Both the position numbers and the translations under genes were made by a program. From contig DASQ01000021.1 of assembly GCA_002503885.1 (NCBI GenBank), forward strand, positions 1 to 24,144: a stretch of DNA of 24,144 bases, in the 5' to 3' direction. A model generated the notes under the pieces. That model saw nothing but the letters and a program-made list of their open reading frames with translations, made no database searches and had not been told where the DNA came from. The stretch is from Methanoculleus marisnigri. GTDB taxonomy: Archaea > Halobacteriota > Methanomicrobia > Methanomicrobiales > Methanoculleaceae. Positions within the stretch are counted from its first letter, which is position 1; each line of letters starts with the position of its first letter. This document shows positions 15,184 through 22,112 of this stretch, one piece after another.

Positions 15184-16013
15184 TCTTGTCTCGTGTAGGC
15201 GTCGAGGAACGACTTCTTCGCCCCCTCGTAGGTGTAGGCCATATCGATGGCGACACCGCTCTCCTGCAGCGACCGGATCAGTTTCGGTACGATCGGCACG
15301 TCGAGCCGGGTCCGGGCGAGCAGTTCCGGCCGGGTGAAGATCTCCTCGACCGTCCCGGAGGCCACGATGCATCCGTGATCCATCACGTAGATGAAGTCCG
15401 CCACCTCCGCCACGAGGTCGACCTGGTGGGTCGAGAAGATCACCGTCATGCCGTACTCCTCGGGCAGCCGGTTGACGAACGCCACGAGGTCGGCGACGCC
15501 CTGGGGATCGAGCCCAGCAGTCGGCTCATCGAGCACCAGCACCTGCGGCTCCATCGCGAGAATGCCGGCAATGGCGACCCGTTTCTTCTCGCCGCCCGAG
15601 AGGTGGTGCGGCACGCGCTCGCGCAGGTCCTCGATCCCGAGGAGGTGCAGGGCCTCCTCGACACGATGGGCGACCGTCGCCGCGTCGAGGCCGAGGTTGG
15701 TCGGACCGAACGCAACGTCCTGCTCCACGGTGGGCGAGAAGATCTGGTCGTCGGAGTTCTGGAAGACGATCCCGACGAACTTGCGGATCTCGCGGACGTT
15801 CTCCTTCGTGATAGGCTCGCCCCTGACCAGCACCTCGCCGGACGTGGGCCTGAGTATGCCGTTGAAGTGCTTGAAGAGGGTACTCTTCCCGGCACCGTTC
15901 GGCCCGATGACGGCGATGCGAGACTTCCTCTTTGCGATGAAGTTCACGCCCTGCAGGGCGGGAACATTGCCACGGTAGATGTGAGTGAGAGCGCGGGTCT
16001 CGACCAGGTGCAT
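15180..16013 (-). CDS. cbiO: CbiO/NikO: ATPase of ECF metal importer
   Basis: A 277-residue ABC ATPase. Walker A is GPNGAGKST (37-45), the signature is LSGGEKKRVAIAG (138-150), Walker B is VLVLDEPTAGLD (158-169), and the switch His is in IFSTHQVD. QNSDDQIFSPTVEQDVAFGP is the Q-loop region characteristic of CbiO/EcfA-type ATPases. It powers metal uptake from the cytoplasmic face. There is no strong Shine-Dalgarno before the ATG at 16013, and the gap to the PDGLE gene upstream is 30 bp. It lies between the PDGLE gene and cbiQ in one operon. Confidence 0.93.
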   Translation of the reverse strand: MHLVETRALTHIYRGNVPALQGVNFIAKRKSRIAVIGPNGAGKSTLFKHFNGILRPTSGEVLVRGEPITKENVREIRKFVGIVFQNSDDQIFSPTVEQDVAFGPTNLGLDAATVAHRVEEALHLLGIEDLRERVPHHLSGGEKKRVAIAGILAMEPQVLVLDEPTAGLDPQGVADLVAFVNRLPEEYGMTVIFSTHQVDLVAEVADFIYVMDHGCIVASGTVEEIFTRPELLARTRLDVPIVPKLIRSLQESGVAIDMAYTYEGAKKSFLDAYTRQE

Positions 16014-16043
16014 AGTAGCAAAAAGTGGGAGTTTTTTGGGTAT

Positions 16044-16394
16044 CTAATTATCGGGCCGTGCGGAGATTTTCGCAACGCCGAATACCAGTACGAGAATAAG
16101 AAGCGTACCGAGCACGATCGCAAGCACCTCTCCGGTCTTGTCCAGGCCGGGGATGCTGTAGTCGGGCATGAACGCCTCGTATGAGAAGTCGTTCCCGGTC
16201 GTGGCGATTGCCTGCTCCTCCGCGGCGCCGGCAGCCTCTTCATTAAGTTCGCTCCCCATGAAGGGCTTTGCGTCGTGGATGCTGAAGAACGCGCTCTCGA
16301 GGCCGTCGGGGCTTCCGGACGCGAGGAACGGCGCGGCAACGGCGATCACGAGAGCGATCGCCACGCCGATGATGACAAACTGTTTCGTCTCCAT
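16044..16394 (-). CDS. PDGLE-domain small membrane component of metal importer
   Basis: A 116-residue protein with two membrane segments (about 6-25 and 88-110) and an extracytoplasmic loop between them. The loop begins with SGSPDGLE (27-33 region), the signature of the PDGLE domain. This matches the size and topology of the small CbiN/NikN partner that helps metal loading of the M component, and PDGLE proteins often replace or fuse with it. The ATG at 16394 shares one base with the cbiM stop (TAATG). The longer ORF to 16601 simply reads back through cbiM. Confidence 0.85.
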   Translation of the reverse strand: METKQFVIIGVAIALVIAVAAPFLASGSPDGLESAFFSIHDAKPFMGSELNEEAAGAAEEQAIATTGNDFSYEAFMPDYSIPGLDKTGEVLAIVLGTLLILVLVFGVAKISARPDN

Positions 16395-17032
16395 TACGCG
16401 CTCACCCCTCTCGGGTGCTCGAGGATGTCGGGCCGTGCCGATGCGATCAGGTAGAGAGCGACCGCAGTGATACCTCCCTCGATGAAACCGATGACGGCGT
16501 GGTATCCCCCCATGAAGGTGAGCCCAATAACGAGCGGGAATGTGCCAGCGATTGCGAGTTCGACCGCACAGAGGATCGCGGAGATGAAGAGCGACGCCCA
16601 CCCGGCGATGAACGCGGCGGCATACGGGTTCCCTATCACGCCCTTGATGGCGGTGTAGCCGTAGTAGCCGACGAATCCGCCGATGACACCCATATTGATG
16701 ATATTTGCGCCCATGACGGTGATGCCGCCGTCACCGAAGATGACACCCTGCACGAGGAGCACCAGCGTCAGGACAAAGACCCCTGCAAACGGCGATCCGA
16801 GGACGATTGCCGCAAGTGCCGCACCGACCATGTGGCCGCTCGTTCCCCAGGGAATGGGGATGTTCAATGCCTGGATGGCGAAGATGCCGGCGGCGAGCAC
16901 GGCGACCAGCGGTATCTTCTCTTCTCCCATCGAGCGCCGCGCCCACCGGAGGGCGAGAGCAATGAAGATGAGGGCGATGACCCAGTAGACGAGGGCCTGC
17001 CCAATCGGAATAAACGCATCAGGTATATGCAT
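16394..17032 (-). CDS. CbiM/NikM: substrate-binding membrane component, probably for nickel
   Basis: A 212-residue integral membrane S component. It begins MHIPDAF; the amino terminus and His2 bind the metal in this family. The second metal-site segment is PWGTSGHMVGAALAAIVLG (61-79), followed by FGDGGITVMGANIINMG. In my knowledge of the family, cobalt-type CbiM usually begins MHIMEG and has GSCSHPTG at the second site. Nickel-type NikM begins MHIPDG and has GTSGHLLGGALA with a DGGITALGAN segment. This protein follows the nickel pattern, although automatic annotation would probably say CbiM. The operon order M-PDGLE-O-Q is complete. Nickel demand fits a methanogen (cofactor F430, hydrogenases). 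The promoter has repeated heptamers. Confidence 0.9.
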   Translation of the reverse strand: MHIPDAFIPIGQALVYWVIALIFIALALRWARRSMGEEKIPLVAVLAAGIFAIQALNIPIPWGTSGHMVGAALAAIVLGSPFAGVFVLTLVLLVQGVIFGDGGITVMGANIINMGVIGGFVGYYGYTAIKGVIGNPYAAAFIAGWASLFISAILCAVELAIAGTFPLVIGLTFMGGYHAVIGFIEGGITAVALYLIASARPDILEHPRGVSA

Positions 17033-17049
17033 AAAACACCCGAAGAATT

Positions 17050-17078
17050 GTATTACGTTTAGGTATTAATGTATTACT
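17050..17078 (-). promoter_or_regulatory. Repeated heptamers in the metal-importer promoter
   Basis: Read on the minus strand, GTAATAC occurs at 17078-17072 and 17056-17050, with TTAATAC between at 17069-17063. The outer pair is spaced 22 bp, two helical turns. They lie 18-46 bp upstream of the cbiM-like ATG and cover the likely TATA position, so a repressor bound here could block initiation. A metal sensor such as NikR is a guess. Confidence 0.45.
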
Positions 17079-17094
17079 AAGCGCGAGGGTTGTA

Positions 17095-18312
17095 TCAACC
17101 CGTAAGAATCTGACGTACTCCTGATGCGAAAAGTATGCCCATTGCCCTGACCAACGCGGGTTTCAGGGCAAGTTTGCGGATCAGGGTGCCCGGCCGGTCC
17201 ATATCGCCGTGCTCTACGATCGTCTCGATGAGGTCGGGGTCGTTTAAGGCCCGGCAGAGGCGATCGATCTCCTCGGGCGTCATCCTCTGCCGCATTCTGA
17301 GCGCTTTCATACCGATATCGAGTTCTTTCCCGAAGTCTTCCTTCCAGCGCCGTTCGTAGTCCCGGAGGCTCCCGTCATCGAACGTGCCGCGCGCCAGGCA
17401 GGCCGCCGCGACCTCAGCGGCGTGTTTTGCCGACCGGATGCCGGTGTAGACCCCGCCCCCCGACGTGGGTTTGGCAAACCCTGCCGCGTCGCCGACGAAG
17501 AGCGCCCGGTGGCCGTAGGTCTGCGGCATAATCCCGAGCGGGATGACCCCGCTCGCGAGGTGGAGCGAGTTCCCTCCAAAGCGACCGATGAACCGGTCGA
17601 AGTGGTCCTTCGCGTGCTCCCGTGCGCAGAGCCCGACACGGGCCCGGGTCCCCGAGACCGGGATCACCCACCCGAAGAAGTCGGGCGAGGCGTTGGGGTG
17701 CAGTTCCACGTAGCGCGGGTCCAGTGCATAGGGCACCTCCGCCTGTATCCCGGCAAGGTAGATCTCCGAACGCCGGAGGCCGAGCATGCGGGCGACGGAA
17801 CTCCGCGGCCCGTCCGCAGCGATGACGAGGCGGAACGGGATCTCCTCGCGCCCGCGGACACCCCGGGTCTGGAGAGAGGAACCCTGGATGCCCGATACGC
17901 TGGTCTTTACGAGGAACTCCGCCCCGGCATCCGCCGCTCTCCGTGCCATCTCGCGGTCGAGGAGGCCCCGGTCCACGACATACGCCTTGGTGACCCGTGC
18001 ATCGAAGAGGAGTTCTCCGCCGAGACCCGAGACCATGCGGGCGCCGCTCACCTCGTTCTCTACCGATCGCTCTGAGACGCCGCACTCGGCAAACGCGGAC
18101 GCGGAGAGCAGTCCTGCGCACTGCACGGGGTAGCCGATCGTCCCGTGCTCCTCGATACAGAGCGTCGAAAGCCCCCTCTCCGCACACGCCCGCGCCGCGG
18201 CACTCCCGGCGGGGCCCGCGCCCACAACAACAACATCCCAGACCAGATTACCATGCCCCGCACACGTGCATTTCCGGTGCCGGTTGCCTGCCCCGTGCTT
18301 GCAGGCCGGCAC
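17095..18312 (-). CDS. Geranylgeranyl reductase-family FAD oxidoreductase
   Basis: A flavoprotein of about 405 residues. VWDVVVVGAGPAGSAAARAC (24-43) is the FAD-binding dinucleotide fold. CAGLLS, DRGLLDREMA, VIAADGPRSSVARMLG and GDAAGFAKPTSGGGVYTGI are typical of the geranylgeranyl reductase family, which in archaea saturates the isoprenoid chains of ether lipids or related prenyl groups. The paralogue's exact substrate is unclear. The only usable in-frame start is GTG at 18312, with AGGA upstream and a TATA-like CTTTTAAGT near 18343-18350. It adds a Cys/His-rich 23-residue tail (Cys4, His6, Cys15, Cys17, His20). An ATG at 18254-18252 encodes MVIW in another frame; see findings. The stop is 62 bp before the metal-importer operon. 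Confidence 0.85.
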   Translation of the reverse strand: MPACKHGAGNRHRKCTCAGHGNLVWDVVVVGAGPAGSAAARACAERGLSTLCIEEHGTIGYPVQCAGLLSASAFAECGVSERSVENEVSGARMVSGLGGELLFDARVTKAYVVDRGLLDREMARRAADAGAEFLVKTSVSGIQGSSLQTRGVRGREEIPFRLVIAADGPRSSVARMLGLRRSEIYLAGIQAEVPYALDPRYVELHPNASPDFFGWVIPVSGTRARVGLCAREHAKDHFDRFIGRFGGNSLHLASGVIPLGIMPQTYGHRALFVGDAAGFAKPTSGGGVYTGIRSAKHAAEVAAACLARGTFDDGSLRDYERRWKEDFGKELDIGMKALRMRQRMTPEEIDRLCRALNDPDLIETIVEHGDMDRPGTLIRKLALKPALVRAMGILFASGVRQILTG

Positions 18313-18373
18313 CCGGTTCCTGAGTAGAGTGGACGTCCGGTGACTTAAAAGGGAGCGGGTGGGGGGTCGAGTC

Positions 18374-18430
18374 GTAAGCGAGCATGTCCCTCTCGAAGAT
18401 CTTTGGTCTTCTCATGCTCACTTCGCTTGC
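18374..18430. repeat. Nested imperfect hairpin
   Basis: GTAAGCG-AGCATG (18374-18386) pairs with CATGCT-(CACTT)-CGCTTGC (18413-18430), leaving a five-base bulge on one side. Inside, GAAGATC and GGTCTTC (18395-18401, 18405-18411) form a second stem with loop TTT. The regular structure suggests an RNA or a REP-like repeat unit rather than a gene. Confidence 0.45.
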
Positions 18431-18518
18431 ACTCTCAGACTGCCTGATGGTGTTCGAAATCCAGGTAGAACCCCCGGCATTCTTCGAGACCTCGCAAGCT
18501 CTGGCACGGATTTCAGGA

Positions 18519-18671
18519 GGTATCGCCACGCACTGCCCCCGCCCCCGGGGGCGGGGGAGGAGGCCGGAGGCCGGGCGGGGTGGGGTGACAAGTGCGGAAC
18601 TCTGAGGGTCGGAGACAGGGGAGGGGGATGTTCCCCCCTCCCCGTCAGCCCCTCCCCCAATCGCGATATCC
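18519..18671. repeat. G/C-rich dispersed repeat, copy 2
   Basis: About 153 bp in the same orientation as copy 1 (9033-9179). The core GGGGAGGAGGCCGGAGGCCG with its flanking C/G runs is essentially identical over some 45 bp, and the block GGAGACAGGGGAGGGGGA with TCCCCGTCAGCCCC is also shared. The roughly 25 bp between the blocks has diverged. The ends GGTATCGC (18519-18526) and GCGATATCC (18663-18671) are a weaker inverted repeat than in copy 1. Confidence 0.75.
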
Positions 18672-18810
18672 ACTGGAAATCCGTGTGTGGGTTTATAGCG
18701 TCCTGAGGAACGGCGGGCGCGATATCCAAATCCCCCAAACCCCCTCCCCGCCCCCGCGCCCCCGTCCCCATAGCTGCGTATTTGACGGATCATCCCCCAA
18801 CTAGTACGAA

Positions 18811-19173
18811 ATGCCTGATATACGGGAGTTCAAGTGGAAGCAATGCCTGGTCGTGCGCGCCGACGTCAAGATGAGTTGCGGCAAGAAGTGCGCACAGATC
18901 GCCCACGCCGCCATCGGGGCCTACGAGAAGGCCGACAAGATCGCGCGGAAGGCCTGGCTTGACGAGGGACAGAAGAAGGTGGTGCTGAAGGCATCGACCG
19001 AGCGGCAGCTCTTTGAACTCAAGACGATTGCAGAGCGGGCGGGCATCCCCGCATCGATCATCCAGGACGCCGGGATGACCGAGATCCCGCCGGGAACCGT
19101 GACCGCGCTCGGTCTCGGGCCCGCCCGTGCCGAAGACCTCGACCGGATCACCGGCGACCTCTCCCTGCTATGA
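18811..19173 (+). CDS. pth2: Peptidyl-tRNA hydrolase, type 2
   Basis: A 120-residue Pth2, which frees tRNA from prematurely released peptidyl-tRNA. The family signature VRADVKMSCGKKCAQIAHAA (15-34) contains the conserved Lys, Gly-Lys and Ala-Gln-x2-His-Ala residues. The middle (KVVLKASTERQLFELKTIAE) and the end (DAGMTEIPPGTVTALGLGPA) match full-length archaeal and eukaryotic Pth2. Length is typical. The ATG at 18811 begins MPDIREFKWKQCLVVR, a normal N-terminus; no clear Shine-Dalgarno is visible. Its stop overlaps the truD start (ATGA), so the two RNA-related genes form an operon. Confidence 0.95.
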   Translation: MPDIREFKWKQCLVVRADVKMSCGKKCAQIAHAAIGAYEKADKIARKAWLDEGQKKVVLKASTERQLFELKTIAERAGIPASIIQDAGMTEIPPGTVTALGLGPARAEDLDRITGDLSLL

Positions 19174-20441
19174 TGCCCTCGCCCTATCCCCTCGAAGAGG
19201 AACTGGGGATGCGCTACTACGCCTCCGATGCCCCCGGCATCGGCGGGCGGCTCCGCTCAAGTCACGAGGACTTCGTCGTCGAAGAGCTGCCGCTCCCGAT
19301 CAGCGATCCCGATGGGCCGTACCTGATCTGCCGGCTCACCAAGACGAACTGGGAACTCCAGCGGGCGGTCAAGGAGATTGCAAAGCGGCTCGGCATCAGC
19401 CACCGGCGGATCGCCTGGGCGGGGACCAAGGACAAGAACGCGGTGACCACCCAGTTCATATCGATCTACGACGTCTCGCCCGAAGCGGTCGGGCAGGTGC
19501 ATCTTGCGGATATCACGCTCGAGGTCGTCGGGCGGTCGCAGCACTCGCTCGTCCTCGGGGGCCTCGCAGGCAACCGGTTCGATATCACCATCCGGGACTG
19601 CATCGCAGAGGATCTCCCGGCGCGGGTGCAGGCGGCGACGGAGGTCGCGTCCGTCGGGATACCGAACTACTACGGGCTGCAGCGGTTCGGCGTCGTCCGG
19701 CCGGTCACCCACGTCGTCGGCGAGAGCATCCTCAAGGGCGATTACGAGGGCGCCGTGGCCACGTATGTCGGCCGGTCATACCCCCGGGAATCGGAGGTTG
19801 CGCAACAGGCCCGGACTCACTTCGCAAAGACCCGGGATGCACGGGCGGGGCTCGCCGCCCTCCCCGTCCAGATGACCTACGAGCGGGCGATGTTGAACCA
19901 CCTCGTTGCGAACCCCGGCGACTATGCCGGTGCGCTTCAGGCGCTCCCCCCGAAGCTCCTCTCGCTTCTCGTGAGCGCGTTCCAGTCGTATCTCTTCAAC
20001 AGCGCGCTCTCCTCCCGTATAGAAGCCGGCCTTTCGCTGACCGAGCCCGAGGTCGGCGACCGGCTGCTCTTTGCAAACGGCCGTGAAGACATCGTCTCCG
20101 CGCGGAACCGCCAGGCGGCCCTGCTGCAGATCCGTCGCGGCCGGTGCCGGATCGCTCTCTTCATCCCGGGCTCGGAACCGATAGTGTCGCACGGGCCGAT
20201 GGATGAGATCCTGCAGGACTTGATGCAGAAATCGGGGATCGACACCGGGAATTTCGAGCGCGCCTCCCGGTTCGTCTCGACAAAGTTCGCCGGGGTCCTC
20301 CGGCCGATCAGCCTCACCACCGACGTGGAGGCGGATGTGGTCGATGCGAGCGTCAGGCTCAGGTTTACGCTCCCTCCCGGCCACTACGCGACGACGGTCT
20401 GTCGGGAGTACATGAAGGCGGACCCCTATATGATGATCTAG
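19170..20441 (+). CDS. truD: tRNA pseudouridine synthase TruD
   Basis: A 423-residue TruD-family pseudouridine synthase; in archaea and eukaryotes (Pus7) the family makes pseudouridine 13 in tRNA, and some members also act at position 35. FVVEEL (35-40) is motif I. AGTKDKNAVTTQFISIY (84-100) contains the catalytic Asp88. NRFDITIRD and PNYYGLQRFG follow in order. The internal TRUD insertion domain lies roughly between 160 and 330, and the C-terminus (LRFTLPPGHYATTVCREYMK) is the conserved end of the catalytic domain. Length fits the archaeal family. Two adjacent ATG codons occur; the first overlaps the pth2 stop. It is convergent with arfC, only 9 bp away, with an A/T-rich spacer that may terminate both. 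Confidence 0.95.
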   Translation: MMPSPYPLEEELGMRYYASDAPGIGGRLRSSHEDFVVEELPLPISDPDGPYLICRLTKTNWELQRAVKEIAKRLGISHRRIAWAGTKDKNAVTTQFISIYDVSPEAVGQVHLADITLEVVGRSQHSLVLGGLAGNRFDITIRDCIAEDLPARVQAATEVASVGIPNYYGLQRFGVVRPVTHVVGESILKGDYEGAVATYVGRSYPRESEVAQQARTHFAKTRDARAGLAALPVQMTYERAMLNHLVANPGDYAGALQALPPKLLSLLVSAFQSYLFNSALSSRIEAGLSLTEPEVGDRLLFANGREDIVSARNRQAALLQIRRGRCRIALFIPGSEPIVSHGPMDEILQDLMQKSGIDTGNFERASRFVSTKFAGVLRPISLTTDVEADVVDASVRLRFTLPPGHYATTVCREYMKADPYMMI

Positions 20442-20450
20442 CCCAAAAAA

Positions 20451-21143
20451 TTAATTTCCGGGAGCGGGACTGTAGAGCACGTCCCACTCCGTGACCAGGT
20501 TGCTCCCGCACATGAAGTGGCGTTTCAAGGAGAGCCGGAACATCTCTTCTTCGGTCTCGATATGCATGCCCCCGACGAGGGACGGGGTATCGGCACCGCC
20601 GACGATAAACGGCAGGTGGATCAGGCGTATCTCATCCACGAGACGGTGGTTTAACATGGACCAGTTCAGCGTCGGTCCACCCTCGATCATCATCCGGCAG
20701 ACGCCGTAATCTCTTTTGAGGACCCGCATCAGTTCCGGCAGATCGACCTGGCTCGCTCCCGCGACAACGACATCGACGCCGCCTGCCCGGAGCCGCGCAA
20801 CCTTCTCCGGCGGTGCAGCCTCGCTGACGGCGATGATCGTCCGGGCGTCCGACCCGAGGACGTTTGAATCCGGCGGGATATCCCCCCGGCTGTTCGGAAT
20901 GACACGGAGCGGGCTTTTCCCCTCTACCAGCCGGACCGTCAGGAAGGAATTGTCGATCCTGATGGTGTTTGCTCCGACCATGATGGCGTCGTATTCCGCC
21001 CGGGTCTGGTGAAGGAGGAGTTCGGTTTCGGGGGCCATATACTTCATGAGAATCTTGCTGGAGGCCCCGCGCTTCAGGGTAAGCTTCCCGTCGACGGTGA
21101 TCTCCGACATCATGAGCACGTGCGGCCTATCGTGATCTGGCAT
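20451..21143 (-). CDS. arfC: 2,5-diamino-6-ribosylaminopyrimidinone phosphate reductase (RibD C-terminal family)
   Basis: A 230-residue protein of the RibD C-terminal/dihydrofolate reductase fold, the stand-alone archaeal reductase of riboflavin and F420 precursor synthesis (ArfC; Rib7 in yeast). It uses NAD(P)H to reduce the ribosyl group of the pyrimidine phosphate. Motifs are MMSEITVDGKLTL (11-23), AIMVGANTIRIDNSFLTVR (53-71), MMIEGGPTLNWSML (151-164) and VDEIRLIHLPFIVGG. Its length fits the archaeal enzyme. I chose the ATG at 21143 (MPDHDRPHVLMMSE) over the upstream ATG at 21212, whose extra residues are His/Arg-rich and overlap the likely promoter (TATA-like TTCATAAAC near 21180-21188). 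It appears monocistronic. Confidence 0.88.
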   Translation of the reverse strand: MPDHDRPHVLMMSEITVDGKLTLKRGASSKILMKYMAPETELLLHQTRAEYDAIMVGANTIRIDNSFLTVRLVEGKSPLRVIPNSRGDIPPDSNVLGSDARTIIAVSEAAPPEKVARLRAGGVDVVVAGASQVDLPELMRVLKRDYGVCRMMIEGGPTLNWSMLNHRLVDEIRLIHLPFIVGGADTPSLVGGMHIETEEEMFRLSLKRHFMCGSNLVTEWDVLYSPAPGN

Positions 21144-21286
21144 TGGTCTTCGTTCCCGGTGATCTATCTGGTGGGAGCGTTTATGAATCTGGTGATTCTG
21201 GAGCGTATGCACTCTTCCAGGTGAGGTGTTGCGGCCCCGTCCGCCAGAGCAAAGGTTAAACCCCTTCCGGGCTGATAAATTATGCG

Positions 21287-21919
21287 ATGAATATAACCTC
21301 TCTGCGGCCGAAATTCATCAAACATACGGAGCCAATAGCGTCGTTTTTCATACGCCTGGGCGTTACGCCGAACCAGGTCTCGGCACTCTCCGTGCTCTTC
21401 GGCTTTTCGTGCGCACTTGCCTTTGCCCAGCGCTACTTCCTCGCGGGCAGCCTGCTCCTGGTCGTCTCGGCGATCCTCGACCTGGTGGACGGCAATGTCG
21501 CCCGGAAGAACCATACCGAGAGCAAGTTCGGGGCCGTCTTCGACTGGGTCGCCGACAAATACGTCGATGCGGCGATCATCCTCGGCGTCGGGTTCTCCGG
21601 CATCCCTATCGTCAGCCACCTCATAAACGTCCCGCCCATCGCCGATTTCGGCGTCGTGGGACTGGCGCTCGCCGGATCCCTGATCAATACCTTCATCAAG
21701 CCGGTCACGTATGCGGAGATCGGCTATTCCGAGAGGATCGCCGGGAAGATCGAGGATCCCCTCGAGGGAGTCGGCTTCTTCGGCAGGCCCGAGACGATCC
21801 TCGCGCTGGTGCTCGGCGGCGTGACCGGCTACCTCTGGGTTGCGGTGCTCCTCATCGCGGTCTGCACGAACCTCTCTGCGGTTCAGCGGATCTTCTACCT
21901 CTACCGGCAGTACTCCTGA
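21287..21919 (+). CDS. CDP-alcohol phosphatidyltransferase, possibly archaetidylinositol phosphate synthase
   Basis: A 210-residue membrane enzyme with the exact CDP-alcohol phosphotransferase motif D-x2-D-G-x2-A-R-x8-G-x3-D-x3-D: Asp65, Asp68, Gly69, Ala72, Arg73, Gly82, Asp86 and Asp90. Several hydrophobic segments span the rest (about 32-48, 50-66, 93-110, 120-140, 175-200). The family transfers a phosphoalcohol onto a polar acceptor to make phospholipids. The stretch LGVTPNQVSALSVLFGFSCA resembles archaetidylinositol phosphate synthases, but other head groups cannot be excluded. The ATG at 21287 follows a GGTTAAAC TATA-like sequence near 21254-21261. It is divergent from arfC across 143 bp. 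Confidence 0.85.
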   Translation: MNITSLRPKFIKHTEPIASFFIRLGVTPNQVSALSVLFGFSCALAFAQRYFLAGSLLLVVSAILDLVDGNVARKNHTESKFGAVFDWVADKYVDAAIILGVGFSGIPIVSHLINVPPIADFGVVGLALAGSLINTFIKPVTYAEIGYSERIAGKIEDPLEGVGFFGRPETILALVLGGVTGYLWVAVLLIAVCTNLSAVQRIFYLYRQYS

Positions 21920-22112
21920 ACGGAGACCGTCCTTCCATTTTTCATTCTTTGGCCGTGCAGCGGCAGCGTAGCCCTTGCGGGAAAAGAGCATGCCGGGATC
22001 GTCGGCCGGGCCGGATCCGGCAGGCGCTCGCGCTTTGAGGCCATGCGGGTGGTCGGGGCGGGCCGCCCTGCGGGGATCGCAGGACCCGATCGGGATCCTC
22101 GCCAGAAGGGGT
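21920..22112. other. Convergent intergenic region
   Basis: About 190 bp between two convergent 3' ends. CATTTTTCATTCTTT just after the plus-strand gene is a plausible T-rich terminator. Further right is G/C-rich sequence with a 12-bp perfect palindrome GCCGGATCCGGC (22010-22021). No gene is visible. Confidence 0.45.

Larger units (their letters stand above)
18313..18810. other. Gene-free stretch with repeats between the reductase and pth2
   Basis: About 500 bp without a convincing gene. It holds a nested hairpin (18374-18430), the second copy of the G/C-rich repeat (18519-18671), a direct repeat of GCGATATCCA, and a C-run tract (18729-18770). Promoters for the two divergent genes must lie at its edges: CTTTTAAGT near 18343-18350 (minus) for the reductase, and nothing obvious for pth2. 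Confidence 0.6.

Noticed and set aside
15186..16184. A 332-codon frame antisense to cbiO
   Set aside because: It is a shadow of the ABC ATPase; no motifs and no start signals.
17033..17094. Cobalamin riboswitch upstream of the metal importer
   Set aside because: Only about 60 bp separate the genes, too short for the element, and no B12-box sequence is present.
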